Origin: Nocardia amamiensis
Lineage (GTDB): Bacteria; Actinomycetota; Actinomycetes; Mycobacteriales; Mycobacteriaceae
DNA: 64,000 nt
Reading direction: 5' to 3'
Assembly (NCBI RefSeq): GCF_015477605.1
Contig: NZ_JADLQX010000029.1
Coordinates: forward strand, 1 to 64,000
Shown here: one piece after another, positions 8,047-18,326 of the stretch
Numbering within the stretch: the first letter of the stretch is position 1
Layout of the letters: each line of letters begins with the position of its first letter
Translations under genes and position numbers: made by a program
Notes under the pieces: generated by a model
Seen by the model: only the letters and a program-made list of their open reading frames with translations
Told to the model about the DNA's origin: nothing
Database searches by the model: none

Positions 8047-9555
8047 ATGAGTCAATCAGCCAGGGAGTCAGCCAATCTGGACCTGTTCCGATATCTGGCA
8101 GCGGAGGAACGCGGCGAGTACATCACCATCATGTCGTTGTTCACGGCGTCATTGCTCGCGGACATGTCGGCGGCCACGGTGGCCGAGCAACTCGCCGCCG
8201 CAGGAACTCCGTTGCCGGCGGAGGTCGTGGAGAACCGCTGCAAGCAGCTGGTGCGGTGGGGCAATCTTGTGCCGTCGCTGCGCGATGCCCGGGTAAGTAC
8301 GGTCGCAGAGTACCTGCGGGCACGATCGCGGTATCAGGTGTCGACGCTCGGCGGGCGGGTGCATCGCGGCGCGATCGAGATCATCGGGGCTTCCGACGGT
8401 GCGCGCGAGGTCGCGCGCGAACTGCTCGGCCAGATCGCCGATGCGCTCGCGGAGATCCCGGCGTTGCTGGATGCCGGCGTCGAGGGCGAACGCGCGGAAC
8501 GCCTGGCCGGCGTCGTCACGACCATCTTCAACAACCAGCGCTTGTTCACCGCGAGCGTCACCGATTTCTACGCCTACCTCTCCGGCGTGCTGTCTCGCTT
8601 CGATCTGGGCGGCGAGGAATACGCCCAATTCAAGACGCTGCTGTTGGACTACGTCGATCTCATCAACGCGGATGTGAACCGGCACGCGCCTTTGATCGCC
8701 GCAGCGCTCGACCGCGTGCTGGAACGGCTCGACCAGCTGTTGTCCGCTCTCGAAACGCTGCCGGGTCTCGATCTGGGCGGACAGGTGGAAGTGGAGCGCT
8801 CCGAAGGTCGCTCCCGTCAGGACTGGAAGCAGTTGCAGCAATGGTATTCGGGCGCGGAATCCGGTCCGGGGCAACTGCGCAACGCGGCCGGGCAGGCACT
8901 CGGGCAGCTGATCGCCAATGCTAAACGCATCCTCGACTCCTCCCGCACCGGATACTCTCGCCGAGCCGATCTGCTCCGGCTGGCAGGCTGGCTGGACCGC
9001 TCTTCCGAGGACGACGCGACTCGTCTGTTCACCGCGGCATTCGGCACCTGGCCGGCCCGGCACCTGGGGCTCGGGCCCGAGGAACCCGATCCGCGCGTGA
9101 CGCCGACTACGTCGTGGACGACGGCCGATCCGATCGACGTTCCGATCTCGCTGCGAGAACGCGGGAATCGAGTCGCGCGCGGCAGAACCTCGCGAGTGCC
9201 GGACCCCACCGCCGACCGCAAACTCGTCGAAGCGGCCGCACGTGAGGAGGCGAGGCGACACCGTGAGGCGGCTGCCGAACTGGCAGCGTGTGGCCCGCTG
9301 GACGGTGCCCGGATCTCCCCGGCAGCACGTGCCGTTCTGCTGGACCAGTTCGCTCGCCTGTTGACCGTGCAGTCGGATCCAGCGATCGAGTTTGCTATCA
9401 CCGACCCCGACCTCGGATTGGTACTGGAAGCCGCACCCGGCGGTGCGACCCGAATCGAGTCGAATGACGGCACACTGCTCGTCGAGGGATACACGCTGGC
9501 GATACGTGCCATCGGCAGCGAATCGTGCGCGTGGCAGATCCGCGAGGCCAGGTGA
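8047..9555 (+). CDS. jetA: Wadjet protein JetA (DUF2397/TIGR02677 family)
   Basis: A 502-residue protein, first of four overlapping or abutting genes. It begins SANLDLFRYLAAEERGEYIT, the typical opening of the DUF2397 family, which is predicted to be a winged-helix kleisin-like (MukF-like) subunit. Long helical segments follow. In Wadjet complexes JetA bridges the heads of the SMC-like JetC ATPase and binds JetB, giving a loop-extruding machine that recognises small circular DNA. ATG 8047 has GGAGGGGG just upstream. A TTG at 7975 in frame is less likely. jetB starts one base after the stop codon. The preceding 280 bases should hold the operon promoter and are divergent from the Imm1-like gene. 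Confidence 0.88.
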   Translation: MSQSARESANLDLFRYLAAEERGEYITIMSLFTASLLADMSAATVAEQLAAAGTPLPAEVVENRCKQLVRWGNLVPSLRDARVSTVAEYLRARSRYQVSTLGGRVHRGAIEIIGASDGAREVARELLGQIADALAEIPALLDAGVEGERAERLAGVVTTIFNNQRLFTASVTDFYAYLSGVLSRFDLGGEEYAQFKTLLLDYVDLINADVNRHAPLIAAALDRVLERLDQLLSALETLPGLDLGGQVEVERSEGRSRQDWKQLQQWYSGAESGPGQLRNAAGQALGQLIANAKRILDSSRTGYSRRADLLRLAGWLDRSSEDDATRLFTAAFGTWPARHLGLGPEEPDPRVTPTTSWTTADPIDVPISLRERGNRVARGRTSRVPDPTADRKLVEAAAREEARRHREAAAELAACGPLDGARISPAARAVLLDQFARLLTVQSDPAIEFAITDPDLGLVLEAAPGGATRIESNDGTLLVEGYTLAIRAIGSESCAWQIREAR

Positions 9556-9556
9556 G

Positions 9557-10756
9557 ATGAGTACCGATTCCCGTCGGGCCCGGTCACTGGGCACCCGATC
9601 CCAGGACGCCGCCGGCGTACTCGAGGCAGCGAGGGAGTTGCTCGCGACGCCGATCGTGACTGCGACCCGATCACCGGAAACTCTCACGCTGATCCGCAGA
9701 CATGCCACCGCACTGCGCACGATGTTCAGCACTCAGCTCGGTTACCACCTGATCGTCGAGTCGAGCTTCGCCCGGTTGGTCAAGTCGCCTCCCGAAGCAA
9801 CCGCGCCGCTACGCCGCACCTTTCGGCGCAGTGGTGCTGCGCTGGACGCGCAGACCTGCGCGCTCGTGGCACTCGCCTGCGCGGCGTTGCTCGCACCAGG
9901 CGTCGGCGAGCAGATTCTCATCTCGCAGCTGGTCGCCCAGATCCGTTCCGACGCGGCCGAGCAAGGCATCGCCTTGTCCGACGACCTGGCCGAGCGCCGC
10001 AGGCTGGTGGCGGCACTGACGGTGTTGACCGGATGGGGTGTGCTCGCCGAAACCGATGGGACCGTGGCCCAGGGGGGGGAAACCGTCGGTGGCGAAGCAC
10101 TGTTGACCGTGTGCAGGCCCCTGCTGCCTCATTTGCTGGTCCGCTCGATGGGCCCGTCCACCGCCCTCGCCGACATATTGGCGCCGGATACCGAGGCGCC
10201 GCGACGACGGCTACGCCGCAGGCTCACCGAAGACCCCGTGGTGCTCCGTGGTGATCTCAGCGCCGAAGAACTCGACGTGCTGTCGAGGGAACGTTCCGAA
10301 CTCACTCGATTGCTGAACGACAATTTCGGGCTGACCCTGGAAGTCCGTGCCGAGGGCGCCCTCGCCTACGACCCGGCAGGCTCGCTCAGCGACATCGACT
10401 TCCCCGGCGCAGGCACCGTCAAACAGGCCGCGTTGCTTCTCATCGGAGAACTGGGCGCGCGAGCCGCCGAACACGACAGTAACATGACCGAGTTCGACTG
10501 GCCCGTGGTCGATGCGACGCTGGCCGAACTGCTGAGCCGGCATCGACGGGCATGGAAGTCCGAATACGCCGAAGCCCCGCAACGCCTGCGGGGCGATGTC
10601 GTCGCACTGCTGACCTCGCTGCGCCTCGCCGAGCCCAGCGAGACCGGCATGCGCCTGCTCGCCCCAGCGTTCCGGTATCGACCGCGGATCACGATAACCG
10701 AACGACCCGCCGACCAACTCAGCTTTCTCGTCGATGGACAGGGGGATTCGCAATGA
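9557..10756 (+). CDS. jetB: Wadjet protein JetB (DUF2398/TIGR02678 family)
   Basis: A 399-residue protein with the DUF2398 layout. An N-terminal helical part (LIRRHATALRTMFSTQLGYH, then LIVESSFARLVK) is followed by a winged-helix region with LAERRRLVAALTVLTGWGVL. The C-terminal part carries LLNDNFGLTLEVRAEGALAY. By analogy with MukE it is the KITE-type subunit that joins JetA and JetC. ATG 9557 follows the jetA stop at once, and its own stop overlaps the jetC start (ATGA). The coding sequence contains an uninterrupted run of eight G at 10072-10079 (codons for Gln-Gly-Gly-Glu, residues about 172-175), a possible slippage site. Confidence 0.87.
   Translation: MSTDSRRARSLGTRSQDAAGVLEAARELLATPIVTATRSPETLTLIRRHATALRTMFSTQLGYHLIVESSFARLVKSPPEATAPLRRTFRRSGAALDAQTCALVALACAALLAPGVGEQILISQLVAQIRSDAAEQGIALSDDLAERRRLVAALTVLTGWGVLAETDGTVAQGGETVGGEALLTVCRPLLPHLLVRSMGPSTALADILAPDTEAPRRRLRRRLTEDPVVLRGDLSAEELDVLSRERSELTRLLNDNFGLTLEVRAEGALAYDPAGSLSDIDFPGAGTVKQAALLLIGELGARAAEHDSNMTEFDWPVVDATLAELLSRHRRAWKSEYAEAPQRLRGDVVALLTSLRLAEPSETGMRLLAPAFRYRPRITITERPADQLSFLVDGQGDSQ
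10072..10079 (+). repeat. G8 homopolymer inside jetB
   Basis: Eight consecutive G lie in frame in the middle of jetB. Gain or loss of one G would truncate JetB and silence the operon function. Poly-G tracts are known sites of phase variation, including in pglX of Streptomyces coelicolor. Whether this tract is unstable cannot be told from one sequence. Confidence 0.5.
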
Positions 10757-13700
10757 CCGCCGACCCGGTGAAGTATCACCCCAACCGCTGGCGCTTGGCG
10801 CGCGCCGGTGTCGTCAACGTGTGGCATTACCTGGACACCGAATTCACCATCTCCGGTGGCCGGCTGATCCTGCGCGGCGCCAACGGCTCCGGCAAGTCCA
10901 GGGCGTTGGAGATGCTGCTTCCGTTTCTGCTGGATGCCGACCGCCGCCGTATGGACGCCACAGGTTCGCAGAAGGTCAGTCTCGATGAGTTGATGAAAAC
11001 GGGGGCGCGAGGACAGACCAACCGAGTCGGATACCTGTGGCTGGAACTGCAGCGCCCGTCGGAGCCACGGGACACGGTCGAATTCCTCACACTGGGTGCG
11101 CACATCAAATACAGTGCCTCGGCGCACCGATCCGAAGTCCTGTTCTTCACGACGAGCAAACGGGTCGGCGAGCAGTTGCCGCTGCTGAGCGGTGACCGCG
11201 AAGTGCTCTCACGCGATCGGCTGCACGCCTTGATCGGCACCGAAAATCTCACCGACGCGGAAGGCCATCGAGACAATGTCCGCGGCAAGGTGTTCGGGCT
11301 GCGTGGCGATGCCGATCGGGACCGATTCACCGGATTGATCCAGCTGCTGCACACCCTGCGCTCCCCCGATGTGGGCAATCGCATCGATGAGGGCAAACTG
11401 CCGCAAATCCTGTCCGACGCGCTGCCCCCGTTGAGCGAGCAGACCCTGCAGACAGCGGGTGAGCGCTTGGACGGACTGACCGAAACCCGTCTGGCGCAGC
11501 AACAACTCGTCGAAACGCTCGACCATGTTCGACGGTTCCACGCCGTGTACGGTTCGTATGCCGCAGGTGTGCTGACCGAGAGCGCCACCGCCCTGCGCAA
11601 GGCCGCCAAGGAGCTGGGTACCGCACAGGACACCCGCAACGACCTCACCGAGCAGGGTGAGCGGCTCCGAGCGCGGCTCAGCTCGGCCGAGGCCACGATC
11701 GTGGAACTCACCGACGAAGAGACCGAACTCAAAACCTCCATCGAATCTCTCCACGAAGCACCGCAGTTCAAAGAGCGCGCCGATCTCGTTCCGCGAGAGA
11801 ACGCACTCGAAGCATTGAGGCAGACTGCTGAACAGGCGTTGCAGATCGCCCGACGCGCCCGCACCGACGAAGCCGACGCGGCTGAGCGTTTCGCCGAATA
11901 CCGTACCGAGCTCCGGTCAGATAGCGACGCCGCCGCGACCACGCTCACCCGCGCGGTCGCCCGGCTGGCCGACAGCAGGATTCCGCACGGCACGCTGCCC
12001 GCGTCGATCACGCTGCGTGAACTCGAGGAGCCGCCGGTGACCGATTCGGTCCGAGACACTCTCGATCAGGCTCCGACCCAGGTGCAGCGTCCTCGCCTCG
12101 TGACGGTCGAGATCCTGCCCGACGATGTCGCCGGAATCGGTTCGGCCGCTCTGGACTGTGCGCGAGCAGCATCGGACACAGCGAGCAAGGTCGCCCGGCG
12201 CGAACAAGAAGCGCGCCGACTTGCCGACCACCGCGTGAAGCTGACGCAGCTCGAGAACGCCGCCGCTGAGGCTGAGCACCGGGCAGCTGCCGATGAAGCC
12301 GCCGCCGGTGATGCCGCCGACCGGCGTGACGATCTGGCCGTGTCGCTGAATCAGTCGTGGCGCGGGTGGATTTCGTCTGCCGACACCATCCGACTCATGC
12401 CCGACGCACAGTGGTCCTGCCCGCCGGTCGAGGCCCTGCGCTCCGACACCGAGGTGCTCGCCGGGGACACTGCCGACGACACTCTGCTCGACGAGCTCGA
12501 CACGCTCGCAGCGGAACTCGCCCGCCCCGTCGACGGCGGACTGGCCGCCCGGATCGCCGACATCGACCACGACATCCTCCGGCTGCGACAGGACGCCGAG
12601 AAACTGCACGCGGAGAATGCCCGCCTCGACGCGGAGCATGATCCCGAACCTCCGACCACACCGTGGCACCGCGCCGGACAGGGCACCCCGCTATGGCGGA
12701 CGATCGAATTCCAGGACGAAGTGACCGCGGACGATCGCGCCGGGATCGAAGGCGCGCTGCTGGCGGCCGGCCTCCTGAACGCGACCCTCACCGGCGACGG
12801 CGCGCTGCGCGCCGAGAACGGCGAGACCTACCTCCGACCGGGGAATACACGCCCGGCGTCACCGCTATCGCAGGTGCTGCGCCCCGATCCCGCCATGCCC
12901 CTGCTCGCCGATCTGGTCTCGGGTGTCCTCGCCGCCATCGGTTGGCGCGACCCCGACGCGACGATTTCGATCGCCGGGGACGGCAGTTGGCGCACCGGCA
13001 TGCTGACCGGCCGCCATCAGCCGCCCACGGCCCGCCATATCGGCGCGACCACACGGGCCGCGACGCGCAGGGCCCGAATCGCCGAGATCGGACAGGAGCT
13101 CGAAAAGCTCTCGGCATCCGTCACGGACCTGTCGGCACACCGCGAACGACTGGACGAGCATCGTAGACAACTTGCGGCACATATCCGCACCGCACCGAGA
13201 TCCCGCCCTCTGGCGGTGGCCAGGGAAGCCGCTCGCGGAGCCATGAAGCAGGCCGTCAGAGCCGCCGACCATGCTCGTGAGGCGCGGGAGAAGGCCGTTC
13301 ACGAACGGTCGGAGTGGAGCAGACAGGACCGCGAGCACCGCGCGATCTGTGACCAGTTCGCCTTGCCGTCCGGATACGACGACTTGGTCGGGAGGCGAAA
13401 AGCCTGCGACAGCGCGGCCGATGCGTGCAAGACGCTCGACAGCGCCTGCAGGGCACTCATCGGCGCGCGCTTAGCCGCCGACCGTGCGCGGAAAGAGTTC
13501 ATCGACGCCCGCAACCGCCGGCAGGAGGACGAAGCTCAGGCCGAAATCAGCCGACGCGACTGGGCCCGCGAGGCCAGCAGCTTGAACGCGGTGCGTGAGG
13601 CGCTCGATCTGCCCATCAAAGAGCTGTTGCGGGAGATCGAGAAGAGTGCGGCCGAGCTGAAGCGCACGAGAACGAAGCTGGACGCGGCCAAGCGAGAACA

Positions 13701-14898
13701 CGGCCAGGCTGCGCTGGACGCTGTCGGCGTCGAGACCACGCTGGTGGCAGCCGAAGCCGCCATGCGCCACCGTGCCGACGAGTTGCGTCTGGCCGCCGAG
13801 CTGTTCAACGCCAGACTGCACCTGCCCGGGCTGCGCGCCGCCGCCGGTATGGACGAGATCGCCGCGGTCCGCGACGTGACCGACCGATTCGAGTCCGCGC
13901 ACGTCGCCGAGACGGTCCTGGCCGGTCTGCGGGGCCGGAAAGCGGCCGATGTCGGCAAGATGCTCAACGCCCTCACCAAATTCGGCGGGGAGTCCTCCGG
14001 CTATCTCGAGGTGTCCCAGAGCTACGAGCACGGTGCGCATCTCATCCACATCGATGGCGTCGAGCACCACCACGATCTACCGTCGGTCCTGGCGCACCTG
14101 CAGGAAAAGGTCGAGAACGGCCGACAGGCACTGACCGATCGGGAGCGCGAAGTCTTCACCGAGTTCATCCTCGGCAGCGTCACCGACGAACTGCGCCGCC
14201 GCGTGCAGCAAGCCCGGAACCTCGTCGGCGCGATGAACGCCGGTCTCGCGAACACCACGACCAGTCACGGCATCGGCGTCCGGATCGGCTGGGAACTGGA
14301 CGGTTCCGACCCTGAACTGCGTCGGCTGGTGCACCTCGTCGGCATCGCCGATCAGGTGCGTTCCGACCAGGACAACGAGGAACTGGTCGCGCTGGTCCGC
14401 GCCCGGGTGGAGCGCCTGTACAGCTCCGACAACGCGGCCGGCTACACCGCCCATCTGCGCGAGGCCCTGGACTATCGCGCGTGGCACACCGTCGAGGTCA
14501 CCATCCTCGGGCCGGAGCCGAACCAGACCAGACGAATTTCACGGCGTGCGAAGATCTCTCAGGGCGAGACACGATTCGTCTCCTACGTGACGCTGTTCGC
14601 GGCGGCCGACAGCTATCTGTCCGGTCTGCCCGACGCGGAGGGCGCATTGCGGCTGGTACTGCTCGACGACGCGTTCGCCAAGGTCGACGAGCGCGCCATC
14701 GGCGAACTGATGGGCCTGCTGGTGCGGTTGGACATCGACTTCGTCATGACGGGGCACGCGCTGTGGGGCACCGTTTCAGAAGTTCCCGCGCTGGATATCT
14801 ACGAGATCCGACGGATCGGCGACAGCTCCGTGGTGCCCACCCGCATCCATTGGGATGGACGCAAGCGCACCTACCTGGCCTCGGTAGGAGGGACGTGA
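10753..14898 (+). CDS. jetC: Wadjet SMC-like ATPase JetC (TIGR02680 family)
   Basis: A 1381-residue SMC/MukB-like ATPase. The N-terminus (WRLARAGVVNVWHYLDTEF) leads to a Walker A motif GANGSGKS at residues 42-49. Most of the length, about 250-1190, is Ala/Glu/Arg-rich coiled coil broken by a hinge-like region around 670-790. The C-terminus has a signature-like segment (SQGETRFVSYVTLFAAADSY, about 1270) and a Walker B strand LRLVLLDDAFAKVDERAIG (about 1300). In Wadjet, JetC dimers with JetA and JetB extrude DNA loops and hand stalled small circles to JetD. The start overlaps the jetB stop (ATGA) and its stop overlaps the jetD start (GTGA), so the four subunits are translationally coupled. Confidence 0.9.
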   Translation: MTADPVKYHPNRWRLARAGVVNVWHYLDTEFTISGGRLILRGANGSGKSRALEMLLPFLLDADRRRMDATGSQKVSLDELMKTGARGQTNRVGYLWLELQRPSEPRDTVEFLTLGAHIKYSASAHRSEVLFFTTSKRVGEQLPLLSGDREVLSRDRLHALIGTENLTDAEGHRDNVRGKVFGLRGDADRDRFTGLIQLLHTLRSPDVGNRIDEGKLPQILSDALPPLSEQTLQTAGERLDGLTETRLAQQQLVETLDHVRRFHAVYGSYAAGVLTESATALRKAAKELGTAQDTRNDLTEQGERLRARLSSAEATIVELTDEETELKTSIESLHEAPQFKERADLVPRENALEALRQTAEQALQIARRARTDEADAAERFAEYRTELRSDSDAAATTLTRAVARLADSRIPHGTLPASITLRELEEPPVTDSVRDTLDQAPTQVQRPRLVTVEILPDDVAGIGSAALDCARAASDTASKVARREQEARRLADHRVKLTQLENAAAEAEHRAAADEAAAGDAADRRDDLAVSLNQSWRGWISSADTIRLMPDAQWSCPPVEALRSDTEVLAGDTADDTLLDELDTLAAELARPVDGGLAARIADIDHDILRLRQDAEKLHAENARLDAEHDPEPPTTPWHRAGQGTPLWRTIEFQDEVTADDRAGIEGALLAAGLLNATLTGDGALRAENGETYLRPGNTRPASPLSQVLRPDPAMPLLADLVSGVLAAIGWRDPDATISIAGDGSWRTGMLTGRHQPPTARHIGATTRAATRRARIAEIGQELEKLSASVTDLSAHRERLDEHRRQLAAHIRTAPRSRPLAVAREAARGAMKQAVRAADHAREAREKAVHERSEWSRQDREHRAICDQFALPSGYDDLVGRRKACDSAADACKTLDSACRALIGARLAADRARKEFIDARNRRQEDEAQAEISRRDWAREASSLNAVREALDLPIKELLREIEKSAAELKRTRTKLDAAKREHGQAALDAVGVETTLVAAEAAMRHRADELRLAAELFNARLHLPGLRAAAGMDEIAAVRDVTDRFESAHVAETVLAGLRGRKAADVGKMLNALTKFGGESSGYLEVSQSYEHGAHLIHIDGVEHHHDLPSVLAHLQEKVENGRQALTDREREVFTEFILGSVTDELRRRVQQARNLVGAMNAGLANTTTSHGIGVRIGWELDGSDPELRRLVHLVGIADQVRSDQDNEELVALVRARVERLYSSDNAAGYTAHLREALDYRAWHTVEVTILGPEPNQTRRISRRAKISQGETRFVSYVTLFAAADSYLSGLPDAEGALRLVLLDDAFAKVDERAIGELMGLLVRLDIDFVMTGHALWGTVSEVPALDIYEIRRIGDSSVVPTRIHWDGRKRTYLASVGGT

Positions 14899-16124
14899 AC
14901 CTTCCCCCGAGATTCCAGGCGTACCTCGATGTGCCGGGCCTGCGCGAACTGTGGTCGAAACTCCGCGACCGGCTCGAGCGCTCGGGACACGCGATCCGCG
15001 GCTCGATCAGTGCCGACCTGGATACCGATGCTGCGGAACGCATGTCCGGTCTACTCGGCCGTCATCTTTCCGCCGGGCGGCGCACACTGTCGCTGGGCGA
15101 GCTGGACGCGGCACTCCTGCGCAGCGCGGCCGGGCAGGGACTTGTTCCCGTGATCGCCGAGCTCACCGGCGGTCCGTTGCGTGATCGGCCGTCCGAGCGA
15201 CTGGCGCGGCGCGAGGCGGTGAGCGCGCTTTGGAGCGATGTCGAGAAGGTCTTGCACGACCGGGGCCTGTCGACGGCGCCGTGGATTCGCGGCTGGACGC
15301 AGTGGCTGCACGACACCGGGCTGCTGGTGCGCTCGGCCGATACCGCTCGAGCCGAATTCGACACCGCCGCGCACGCCGTGGCCGTCGCCCTCGGTCGCCC
15401 ATCGGAAGCACCCCGCATGCTCGGCCAGCTCGCCACGACGGTCGCAGGCGACTCCCATGCCCTCGACAACGACCGCCTCGCCGGTCGCTTGGCCATTCGG
15501 GCACTGGCTTTCGCTCTGGACCGACCGGAGCCGAGCAGTCCACGGGACCGGATCGCCTTGTGGCAGTCGGCGGGGATCACCGTCGACATGGTGTCCGGCA
15601 CCGTCCTCACCTGGGGGCTGCGACCTCCGGGTGTAGACCGCTGGTCGGAAATGATGCGAATGCGCGCGGATCTCGGCCTGGTCACCCACCTGAGTCTCGC
15701 CGAATTGAATAGCTTCACAGCACCTTTGACCGACCCCGGCGCGACGATCGCCGCCTGCGAGAATCCGCAGGTCTTGCAGCGCGCCGCCGAAGCCGGAGTC
15801 CAGCATCCCTTGCTCTGTTTCAGCGGCAATCCGTCCTCGGCCGGCCTGGCCGTCGCCGAACGAGTCCGTATCCGCTACCACGGGGATTTCGACTGGCCGG
15901 GAATCGCCATCGCCGCCCGCTTGCATGCGGGCGGCGCGGACCTCTGGCGCATGACGACCCAGGACTACCTGCGCGCCACCACCTCGGACGCCACTCGGCT
16001 TCCACTCACCGGTGCCCCGATACCGACCCCGTGGGAGCCCGAGCTCTCCCCCACCATGACCCGTGTCGGGATGGTCGTCCATGAGGAGGCCGTCCTGGAC
16101 GACCTCCTCGCCGACCTGCTGTGA
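14895..16124 (+). CDS. jetD: Wadjet Toprim nuclease JetD (DUF2399/TIGR02679 family)
   Basis: A 409-residue protein. The N-terminal two-thirds (PPRFQAYLDVPGLRELWSKL onward) is the DNA-binding arm typical of this family. The C-terminal DUF2399 part is a Toprim fold: the acidic strand ACENPQVL places Glu289, and YHGDFDWPG gives the Asp331-x-Asp333 pair that binds Mg2+. In the Wadjet mechanism this dimeric topoisomerase VI-like nuclease cleaves plasmid DNA held by JetABC. The GTG start at 14895 overlaps the jetC stop. A GGAGGGAC box lies just before it. The operon ends here. An 87-base gap separates it from the convergent brxHI gene. Confidence 0.9.
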   Translation: MNLPPRFQAYLDVPGLRELWSKLRDRLERSGHAIRGSISADLDTDAAERMSGLLGRHLSAGRRTLSLGELDAALLRSAAGQGLVPVIAELTGGPLRDRPSERLARREAVSALWSDVEKVLHDRGLSTAPWIRGWTQWLHDTGLLVRSADTARAEFDTAAHAVAVALGRPSEAPRMLGQLATTVAGDSHALDNDRLAGRLAIRALAFALDRPEPSSPRDRIALWQSAGITVDMVSGTVLTWGLRPPGVDRWSEMMRMRADLGLVTHLSLAELNSFTAPLTDPGATIAACENPQVLQRAAEAGVQHPLLCFSGNPSSAGLAVAERVRIRYHGDFDWPGIAIAARLHAGGADLWRMTTQDYLRATTSDATRLPLTGAPIPTPWEPELSPTMTRVGMVVHEEAVLDDLLADLL

Positions 16125-16211
16125 AGCCGATCAGTCGATAACGGGCTGTCTCGGGCGGTGGGAAGAGCAGCGGACACGCCTGCACCGGCACGAGAAGGTC
16201 CGTAGGTGGCG

Positions 16212-18326
16212 CTATCCGTTCATCTGGTGTGCTGTCCCACTGATTCGCGTTCTCTCACCCAAGACGGCCAGCGCCGTCGCGGGATCGGTAATGCGCGCGG
16301 CGAGGGTGGCGCGCGCGAGATGCGGAGGAAGCGCCGCGGTGAACTTCAAACCCTGCAGCGCATTCGTGTCGATCTCGGGCAACGGCCTGTTCCGAGCGGT
16401 GCGAAGCTGTGTCAATCCGGAACGGATGTCGGCGACGCTCAGATCGGAGTGCAGGCGTAGTGCTTCCGCGCCGATTCGCTGACGCGCCGGCACCAGGTCG
16501 GGTGCCCAGGCAGCGAGGGTTCGATTGGCTCTACTTCCCGCCCAGGTCCACCAACGCCACTCGTTCCGGTCGTCGCGAGCGATGACGAACGCACCGTCGG
16601 TGACTTGGTCGGCGCGCACCACACGCAGATCCTCGAGGGTCGCCGCGGCACGCTTCGTGAGAGCCACCCCCGAAGGGTGGGCGCCGAGCAGCACCTCCCG
16701 GATCGCGCGGGTGATGGCGAAGGAAGCACCGTCGGGCACCGAACGCCACTTGGCTCGACCGGGGATATCGGTGCTTTCGACGTAGACCTGCCGCCGCTTC
16801 CAATCGATGTGGGTGACCTTCCACGATCGACCGCCCAGCAGCAGGATTCTTGCCCCTTCGACGGGGTCGGTGAGGACGCTCGATTCCACGGAGCCGATCT
16901 CCTGCCGTCCCGCGAGCACCAGGAATTCGGGCGCGGCGGTGAACACGGCGAGCAGATCCATGAAATGTCTTCGGCCGAAATGCTTTTCGGCTTCGGGGCC
17001 GATGAAGGCGCTGCCGGCGTCGTGTTCGAGGAACCCTTCGGCGAGCAGGTGCTCGAAGATCTCCTGTCCGTCGGCGTCGAACAACGGCAGCGCACCCCAT
17101 GCTCTTCGCCAACCGCTCAATGGCACCCGTCGCGTCTGCAGCGCCGCGGCCAGCAGTTGCTGGGCGGCGATGTGTCGCGGTTGCGGGGGCGCGACGACCG
17201 GTTCGACCCACCCCGAGGACCAGCACCGCAGCATCCCCAGCGTGTCCAGGACAGCTTGGTCCGTGATACCGAGGAACAGGCAGTTGCGGGTGGTGCCGGG
17301 GCGACGGCCGGTGCGGCCGAGCCGCTGCAGGAACGACGAGACGGTTCTGGGGGCGTTGATCTGGATCACCCGGTCCAGGTCGCCGACGTCGATGCCCAGT
17401 TCGAGGGTGGAGGTGGCGACGATTACGCAGTCACGGGCCTCGGCGAACGCCTGTTCCGATTCGCGGCGCTCGGCAGCGGAAAGCGAGGAGTGCGAGAGGA
17501 AGGTGGTGACCGAGCGTCTGCGCAGTTCGGTGCCGAGTTCTTCGGCCACCCGTCGCGAATCTACGAACACCAAGCGCTTTTCGCCCAAGTGGAGGGCGGA
17601 GATTACCTTGGCGGCGTTCTCGACGCTGCCGACGGAATCGACGGTGATCTCCGGCACGACGGCGTTACCGGAGACCACCGGGGCGAGGACTCGACCGGGC
17701 CCGGCGGAGCCGCCCTGCAGCCAGCCGAGCAGTTCGTCCGGGTTGCCGACGGTGGCGGACATGCCGACCCGCTGCAGCCGGCGTCCGAGAAGCGTTTCCA
17801 GCCGCGCGAGGACTGCGAGCAGATGCCAGCCACGGTCGTCGCCGGCGAAGGCGTGCACCTCGTCGACCACGACGGCACGAACCTCGCCGAGCAGCTCACC
17901 GGCGTCGACACTCTCCGACACCAGCATCGACTCCAGCGACTCGGGAGTGGTGAGCAAGATATCGGGCCGGTCGCGTTTGATTCGGCCGCGCACCGATGCG
18001 CCCACATCGCCATGCCAGGTCATGGCGGTGCGACCGAGCCATTCGGCGTATTCGGCCAGCCGCGGCTGCAGATTGTTGAGCAGTGCCTTGAGCGGGCAGA
18101 TGTAGAGCACCGAGATCCCGGTCCAGCGCTCGGCCTGCATGCGCGTCAGCAGCGGGAACGTCGCCGCTTCGGTCTTCCCGCCGGCGGTGGGGGCGAGCAG
18201 GATCGCGTCGGCTCCCTCGGTGATGGTCGCTACAGCTTCGTCCTGGAGCGGCCGCAGGCCGGGCCACCCGAGCGTGTTGACGATGTGGTGTTGCAGCGCG
18301 GGATCGAGCCGGTCGAATCCCGTCAT
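16212..18326 (-). CDS. brxHI: BREX helicase BrxHI (DEAD/DEAH-box)
   Basis: A 704-residue superfamily 2 helicase of the type found in type 2 BREX loci. Motif I LAPTAGGKTEAATFP lies near residue 45, motif Ia LYICPLKALLNNLQPRL near 75, motif II VVVDEVHAF (DEVH) near 150 and motif III GMSATVGNP near 190. Motif VI LQRLGRTGRRPGTTRNC is near 345. A C-terminal region of about 300 residues follows, as in Lhr-like helicases. It is the last gene of the six-gene - strand operon and begins directly after the brxD stop, with no gap. Its exact biochemical task in BREX defence is not known; family membership predicts ATP-driven DNA unwinding. Confidence 0.88.
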   Translation of the reverse strand: MTGFDRLDPALQHHIVNTLGWPGLRPLQDEAVATITEGADAILLAPTAGGKTEAATFPLLTRMQAERWTGISVLYICPLKALLNNLQPRLAEYAEWLGRTAMTWHGDVGASVRGRIKRDRPDILLTTPESLESMLVSESVDAGELLGEVRAVVVDEVHAFAGDDRGWHLLAVLARLETLLGRRLQRVGMSATVGNPDELLGWLQGGSAGPGRVLAPVVSGNAVVPEITVDSVGSVENAAKVISALHLGEKRLVFVDSRRVAEELGTELRRRSVTTFLSHSSLSAAERRESEQAFAEARDCVIVATSTLELGIDVGDLDRVIQINAPRTVSSFLQRLGRTGRRPGTTRNCLFLGITDQAVLDTLGMLRCWSSGWVEPVVAPPQPRHIAAQQLLAAALQTRRVPLSGWRRAWGALPLFDADGQEIFEHLLAEGFLEHDAGSAFIGPEAEKHFGRRHFMDLLAVFTAAPEFLVLAGRQEIGSVESSVLTDPVEGARILLLGGRSWKVTHIDWKRRQVYVESTDIPGRAKWRSVPDGASFAITRAIREVLLGAHPSGVALTKRAAATLEDLRVVRADQVTDGAFVIARDDRNEWRWWTWAGSRANRTLAAWAPDLVPARQRIGAEALRLHSDLSVADIRSGLTQLRTARNRPLPEIDTNALQGLKFTAALPPHLARATLAARITDPATALAVLGERTRISGTAHQMNG

